The notes under the pieces are model-generated. The model made no database searches. It was not told the origin of the DNA and saw only the letters and a list, made by a program, of their open reading frames with translations. Below are positions 5,120 to 5,541 of a DNA stretch of 5,541 nt, piece by piece; position 1 is the stretch's first letter; each line of letters starts with the position of its first letter. A program made the translations under genes and the position numbers. The stretch spans positions 1-5,541 of the forward strand of contig JABSPC010000558.1 of assembly GCA_013215515.1 (NCBI GenBank), written 5' to 3'. Origin of the DNA: Crocinitomicaceae bacterium (GTDB lineage Bacteria; Bacteroidota; Bacteroidia; Flavobacteriales_D; Crocinitomicaceae).

Positions 5120-5541
5120 TTAGTTATTCACTACTATTCTTTTCACCATTTTAGTTGTATTTGATTGGATCGTCATCATATACGAACCTCCAGCTGCACC
5201 AGATAAATCCAATTGGAAAGTCCCAGCACTCACTTGTTTGTTCAAAACAACTCTTCCAGAAATATCAGTAACAATCACGGTGTGATTCTCTCCTGTGAAG
5301 TTTTTCATTTGAACATTGAACAATCCTTCACTTGGATTTGGATAAACGTTAACCTGGTTGTTATCTAACTCATCAACTCCAAGTACTATACAGAAGTTAC
5401 TAGCTTCAGAAGAACCAAAAGCTACATTTTGCATGGTAACATACGGTTGTCCCCATTGGTCAGTGATAGAATACGTTCCATCAGTATTACAACCAGGCTC
5501 AGCAGTTCCTTCCAATCCATCTCCCCAATCATCGTAAATTA
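5120..5541 (-). CDS. Secreted protein with C-terminal T9SS type A sorting domain, 3' end only
   Basis: This is the last 139 residues of a larger exported protein whose start lies beyond the right edge; the frame is open to base 5541 and no genuine start is visible. The final 80 or so residues form a type A sorting domain: V-N-V-Y-P-N-P-S-E-G (visible residues about 63-72), a beta-rich middle with V-T-D-I-S-G-R-V-V, G-G-S-Y-M-M-T-I, and the basic ending K-M-V-K-R-I-V-V-N-N. The type IX machinery recognises this domain at the outer membrane, removes it, and releases or anchors the cargo at the surface. Ahead of it is a module with D-D-W-G-D-G at the edge, a Cys, G-T-Y-S-I-T-D, and F-G-S-S-E-A-S-N-F-C (about 41-50). 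It resembles the 'DxYGDG ... FGSSE ... FC' module that I recall upstream of sorting domains in secreted Bacteroidota peptidases and adhesins. The catalytic part of the protein is unseen, so its activity is unknown. A strong terminator follows. Confidence 0.9.
   Translation of the reverse strand, partial: IYDDWGDGLEGTAEPGCNTDGTYSITDQWGQPYVTMQNVAFGSSEASNFCIVLGVDELDNNQVNVYPNPSEGLFNVQMKNFTGENHTVIVTDISGRVVLNKQVSAGTFQLDLSGAAGGSYMMTIQSNTTKMVKRIVVNN

Noticed and set aside
5513..5515. TTG codon as start of a 131-aa secreted protein
   Set aside because: The frame stays open to the window edge and the domain continues upstream with D-D-W-G-D-G. There is no signal peptide after the TTG, so it is an internal Leu codon.
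1..5541. A defence system, CRISPR array, prophage or retron-like system
   Set aside because: No repeat-spacer structure, nuclease, reverse transcriptase, toxin-antitoxin pair or phage gene is seen; all coding regions of meaningful length are explained by metabolic, translation, membrane, secreted or transposase genes.

Overview
The window looks like chromosomal DNA from a member of the Bacteroidota, probably a Flavobacteriales-type marine or freshwater bacterium. Three things point there. A C-terminal type IX secretion (T9SS) sorting domain sits at the right edge. The sequence is AT-rich with almost no Shine-Dalgarno signals. The histidine ammonia-lyase and ACMSD-like proteins read like the versions I associate with that phylum. 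The phylum assignment is fairly secure; anything below order is a guess.

Layout, left to right. Positions 1 to about 230 hold the 3' end of an IS1595-family (ISXO2-like) transposase on the + strand, cut by the window edge, with a probable insertion-sequence end at about 221-230. Everything else is on the minus strand. Read in the direction of transcription (right to left), the window starts with the 3' end of a secreted T9SS cargo protein (5541-5120), closed by a strong one-directional intrinsic terminator (5094-5064). Next is an ACMSD-like metal-dependent decarboxylase (4961-3921), an 82-base gap with an 8-nt tandem repeat, and then a tight gene string: hisS (3838-2468), hutH (2466-985), a four-helix membrane protein of unknown function (956-444), and a short signal-peptide protein (424-215). 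The last gene runs tail-to-tail into the transposase and may be truncated by the insertion.

Function. hisS charges tRNA with histidine. hutH, one base downstream, deaminates histidine to urocanate, so an anabolic user and a catabolic consumer of the same amino acid are probably on one transcript. ACMSD belongs to the kynurenine route of tryptophan breakdown. The core therefore has an amino-acid-metabolism theme, but none of the partner pathway genes (hutU/hutI, kynurenine genes) is present.

I see no CRISPR array, RNA gene, phage module, toxin-antitoxin pair or defence system, and no convincing case for a new multi-gene system. The best leads are the hisS-hutH coupling, the likely IS-truncated small secreted gene, and the 8-nt periodic intergenic repeat. 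There is no gene-free stretch longer than 300 bases; the largest gap is 158 bases (4962-5119).
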